This document shows positions 61,760 through 64,000 of a stretch of 64,000 nt of DNA, piece after piece. Source of the stretch: Bacillota bacterium (GTDB lineage: Bacteria; Bacillota; Clostridia; DSM-8532); contig JAEZJF010000024.1 in assembly GCA_023415825.1 (NCBI GenBank), positions 62,001 to 126,000 on the forward strand, read 5' to 3'. A program made the position numbers and the translations under genes. The notes beneath the pieces are model-generated. The model searched no databases. It had not been told where the DNA came from and saw only the letters and a program-made list of their open reading frames with translations. Numbering within the stretch: the first letter of the stretch is position 1; every line of letters starts with the position of its first letter.

Positions 61760-62718
61760 TGCAGTTTACCTCTTAAAGATTTTGATACCGAATAGACAAT
61801 CATCGCGATAACCAGCAATAAGCCTTTTAAAACATATTGATAAAAGTGGTTGATTCCCAAAATATTCATCATATTAGAGAGCATGCCAATTAAAAATGCT
61901 CCTGCAATTGTTCCGGAAATAAGCCCCATGCCTCCGGAGAGCGCCGTACCGCCAATAGCCGCTGCAGTTATGCTGTCCAGTGCAAAAGAGTTTCCTATTA
62001 ACGGATCACCTATACGCATTCTCGAAGCCAAAAGTACACCAGTTGTTGCCGCACACAGAGCCGCAATAATATAGGTTAAAATACTGATATGTTTCGCTTT
62101 GACACCCATTGATGAAGCAATCTTTGCATTATTTCCGACTGCATATACATGGGTTCCGAATTTTGTATGATACATTAATCGGTGCAATAAAAAATAAACA
62201 ACCGCCAAAATGATCAATGGAACAGAAAGCACACCAAACCTTGCCATTACAGTATTGGCAAACACTTTATTTATTTTGCCTCCCGCTACAGGCAAAATTG
62301 CTAGTGAAATTCCACTTAGCACGGTCATCATGCTCAGAGTGGTAATCATGGGTGGAACCTTTGCGTAATTAATCCCCAAGCCATTGACCGTACCGATAAC
62401 GATTGCCGCAAGAAAAACCAACAGTATCCCACCAGCTAATGAAACAGGATTTTCCGATGACATAGTCACTGCCGAAATACAGGTTGATACACTGATAATG
62501 GACCCAACTGACATATCTATGCCGCCGCCAATAATGACTACTGTTTGTCCAAGACTGACAACGGCCAGAGGGATGCACTGTACAATGACGTTTCCTATAT
62601 TTTCTATACTGCGGTATGAGGGTGATATTATTGTCAATACAATAAAAACAGTTGCTAACAATGCATATATTGTAAATACACTTTTTAACTGCTGATTTAC
62701 CTTTATCCTATTGAGCAC
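61756..62718 (-). CDS. RbsC-family sugar ABC transporter permease 1
   Basis: This is a permease of about 320 residues. The start is GTG 62718, nine bases after AGGAGG; TTG 62736 would overlap that site. The family motif IGGGIDMSVGSI is near residue 68, and the coupling region ITAAAIGGTALSGGMGLISG is clear. It differs from permease 2 along its length. Eleven bases of overlap with the ATPase gene show tight operon coupling. Confidence 0.9.
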   Translation of the reverse strand: MLNRIKVNQQLKSVFTIYALLATVFIVLTIISPSYRSIENIGNVIVQCIPLAVVSLGQTVVIIGGGIDMSVGSIISVSTCISAVTMSSENPVSLAGGILLVFLAAIVIGTVNGLGINYAKVPPMITTLSMMTVLSGISLAILPVAGGKINKVFANTVMARFGVLSVPLIILAVVYFLLHRLMYHTKFGTHVYAVGNNAKIASSMGVKAKHISILTYIIAALCAATTGVLLASRMRIGDPLIGNSFALDSITAAAIGGTALSGGMGLISGTIAGAFLIGMLSNMMNILGINHFYQYVLKGLLLVIAMIVYSVSKSLRGKLQ

Positions 62719-64000
62719 TCTGTACACCCTCCTCAACCTTTATACCGCTTGCTGCCTGCATCAAGCGTTCCTCTGTGGCCTCGGATCTGTTAATTGCTGC
62801 GGTTATCTCTCCCTCATAAAACACCAGGGTACGATCACTAAGTCCAATCAGTTCAAGCATGTCACTTGTAAGAATAACAACCGCTATTCCCTCCTGAGTG
62901 AGCTCGTGCAGAATTTGATATACCGACATACGGGCTCCTACGTCAATTCCTTTTGTAGGCTCGTCAACAATCAATACTTTTGGGTCCACCATCAACCATC
63001 TTGCAAGAATAACTTTTTGCTGATTGCCTCCGGAAAGTGTTGCCACCGGCTGTTCAGCAGAAGACGTTTTGATCTGAAGACGTTCCACAGCCCGGCTTAC
63101 TATTTCTGCTTCTTTTTTGCGCGAAATAAAGTTCAGGGGTGAGGCTAGCTGTTTTAAGCCTGCCAATTCAACATTCTCACGAATACTCTGGTGCAATACA
63201 AGACCCTCACCGCGTCTGTCATGGGTAACATAACAAAGTTTGCTTTTTATGCGCTTTTTGATATTTTTAGATTTAAAAGACATTTCATTTGATACAATGG
63301 TGCCACCTATGAAGGGTACATCACCAAAGATAGCTCGTATGACATCTCGTTGACCTTGTCCTTCAAGGCCTCCCAAGCCGACAATTTCTCCGGCACGGAC
63401 ATTAAAACTGATATTCTTTGCTTTTTTAGGTATGGTAAGATCCTTTACCTTCAGCAATACCTCGCCAAATTTTACGTTGCTTCTATCCGGGTATATATCA
63501 CTTAGAGTTCTCCCAACCATCATGGAAATCATTTTATCTTTAGAAATTTCGCCTTCTGGAATTTGCCCTACAAGCTTTCCATCCTTTAAAACAGTAACGT
63601 AATCTGCAAGCGATACAATTTCATCTAATCTATGGGATATGTAAATAATGCATACTCCGTTTTCTTTAAGCCTGTTAATAATTTTAAACAAGCGCTTAAC
63701 CTCATCATCACTCAGAGATGCTGTTGGTTCATCCATAATGAGTATTTTGGGATCCTGCATTAGCGCCCTTGATATTTCCGTAAGCTGACGCTCTGCCGGT
63801 TTTAAGTCTTCTACTCGTGCATCCGGATCAAGACTGTATCCAAGCATATTATTATTTTCTATTACTTTTTTTCTCATTTGGTTCTGGTCAAGGCTTCCGA
63901 ACCTAGCTGAAATCTCTCGTGCCAAAAAGATATTTTCATATACGGTTAAGTTGGATAGCAAATTAGACTCTTGGTGAACAAAGCCGATACTATATTTGTA
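62708..64000 (-). CDS. RbsA/MglA-family sugar ABC transporter ATPase, 5' end outside window
   Basis: The 430 visible residues lack about 80 at the N-terminus, including the first Walker A. The frame is open to the window edge (YSIGFVHQESNLLS). The first nucleotide-binding domain has ILIMDEPTASLSDDE. The second has the signature TLSGGNQQKVILARWL and VLIVDEPTKGIDVGA, while its P-loop region (GGLEGQGQRDV) is of the degenerate type usual in the family. It energises the two RbsC-type permeases downstream. The sugar is unknown. Confidence 0.93.
   Translation of the reverse strand, partial: YKYSIGFVHQESNLLSNLTVYENIFLAREISARFGSLDQNQMRKKVIENNNMLGYSLDPDARVEDLKPAERQLTEISRALMQDPKILIMDEPTASLSDDEVKRLFKIINRLKENGVCIIYISHRLDEIVSLADYVTVLKDGKLVGQIPEGEISKDKMISMMVGRTLSDIYPDRSNVKFGEVLLKVKDLTIPKKAKNISFNVRAGEIVGLGGLEGQGQRDVIRAIFGDVPFIGGTIVSNEMSFKSKNIKKRIKSKLCYVTHDRRGEGLVLHQSIRENVELAGLKQLASPLNFISRKKEAEIVSRAVERLQIKTSSAEQPVATLSGGNQQKVILARWLMVDPKVLIVDEPTKGIDVGARMSVYQILHELTQEGIAVVILTSDMLELIGLSDRTLVFYEGEITAAINRSEATEERLMQAASGIKVEEGVQSAQ

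Noticed and set aside
1..64000. CRISPR arrays, insertion sequences, rRNA genes
   Set aside because: No regularly spaced direct repeats, no transposase motifs and no rRNA sequence were seen on reading both strands.

Overview
The window reads as a chromosome segment of a spore-forming, flagellated, anaerobic member of the Clostridia. The evidence is sporulation and germination genes (spoIID, spoIIQ, spoIIID, spoIVFB, sleB-ypeB, a gerA-type receptor operon), rod flagellar genes behind a sigma-D-like promoter, a Min system that includes MinE, a DnaD/DnaI helicase-loading pair, and a very large 2-hydroxyacyl-CoA-dehydratase-activase-type protein. Most genes lie on the minus strand. I see no insertion sequence, prophage or CRISPR array.

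Layout. 1-4469: N-terminal part of a huge secreted fibronectin-III-like protein that runs off the left edge. 4576-6667: tandem pair of class-3 (Rhizobium-type) L-asparaginase paralogues. 6887-8915 (+): dnaD-like and dnaI. 8998-10874: ypeB and sleB. 11029-15137: acpS with a yhaO/yhaN nuclease-ATPase pair. 15232-15306: tRNA-Arg(CCG). 15389-20027: a membrane protein, a GH18 hydrolase, a small membrane protein, spoIVFB and a shortened spoIVFA-like gene. 20244-27789: maf-mreB-mreC-mreD-pbp2-minC-minD-minE followed by a methylglyoxal-synthase-like gene. 28049-28672 (+): mecA. 28805-31766: galU, recR, ybaB and a ROK glucokinase. 31778-41082: a phosphodiester glycosidase, flgJ-N, flhP, flhO, the 1441-residue activase, mbl and spoIIID. 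41191-43772: metQ-metI-metN. 44027-46415: a LUD-domain remnant and a chemoreceptor. 46620-48663: spoIIQ and spoIID. 48833-49300 (+): tadA. 49494-49583 (+): tRNA-Ser(CGA) behind a long structured leader. 49741-56720: a plus-strand accessory stretch with araC + eamA, a decayed response-regulator/permease module and a gerA-C-D-B germinant receptor operon. 56808-58590: an ECF sigma factor and its probable membrane anti-sigma factor. 58862-64000: a sugar ABC transporter operon with two catabolic genes that runs off the right edge.

How it works together. The spoIID, spoIIQ, spoIIID, mbl, flhO, flhP order resembles the Bacillus subtilis region. Here it is interrupted by a methionine transporter plus chemoreceptor block and by the giant activase. 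The mre/min block pairs side-wall synthesis with division-site placement. Germination is covered by SleB/YpeB (cortex lysis) and the Ger receptor (germinant sensing).

The least explained signal is a family of short, modular palindromic repeats. Two copies (6794-6868 and 49320-49456) begin exactly at a -10 promoter box and carry a hairpin whose paired bases differ in a compensatory way. A second palindromic module is shared by copies near 13521, 30713 and 49425. At the tRNA-Ser gene the cassette is flanked by 14-base near-identical direct repeats. A divergent methylglyoxal-synthase-like protein that lacks the usual catalytic residues is the other main oddity.
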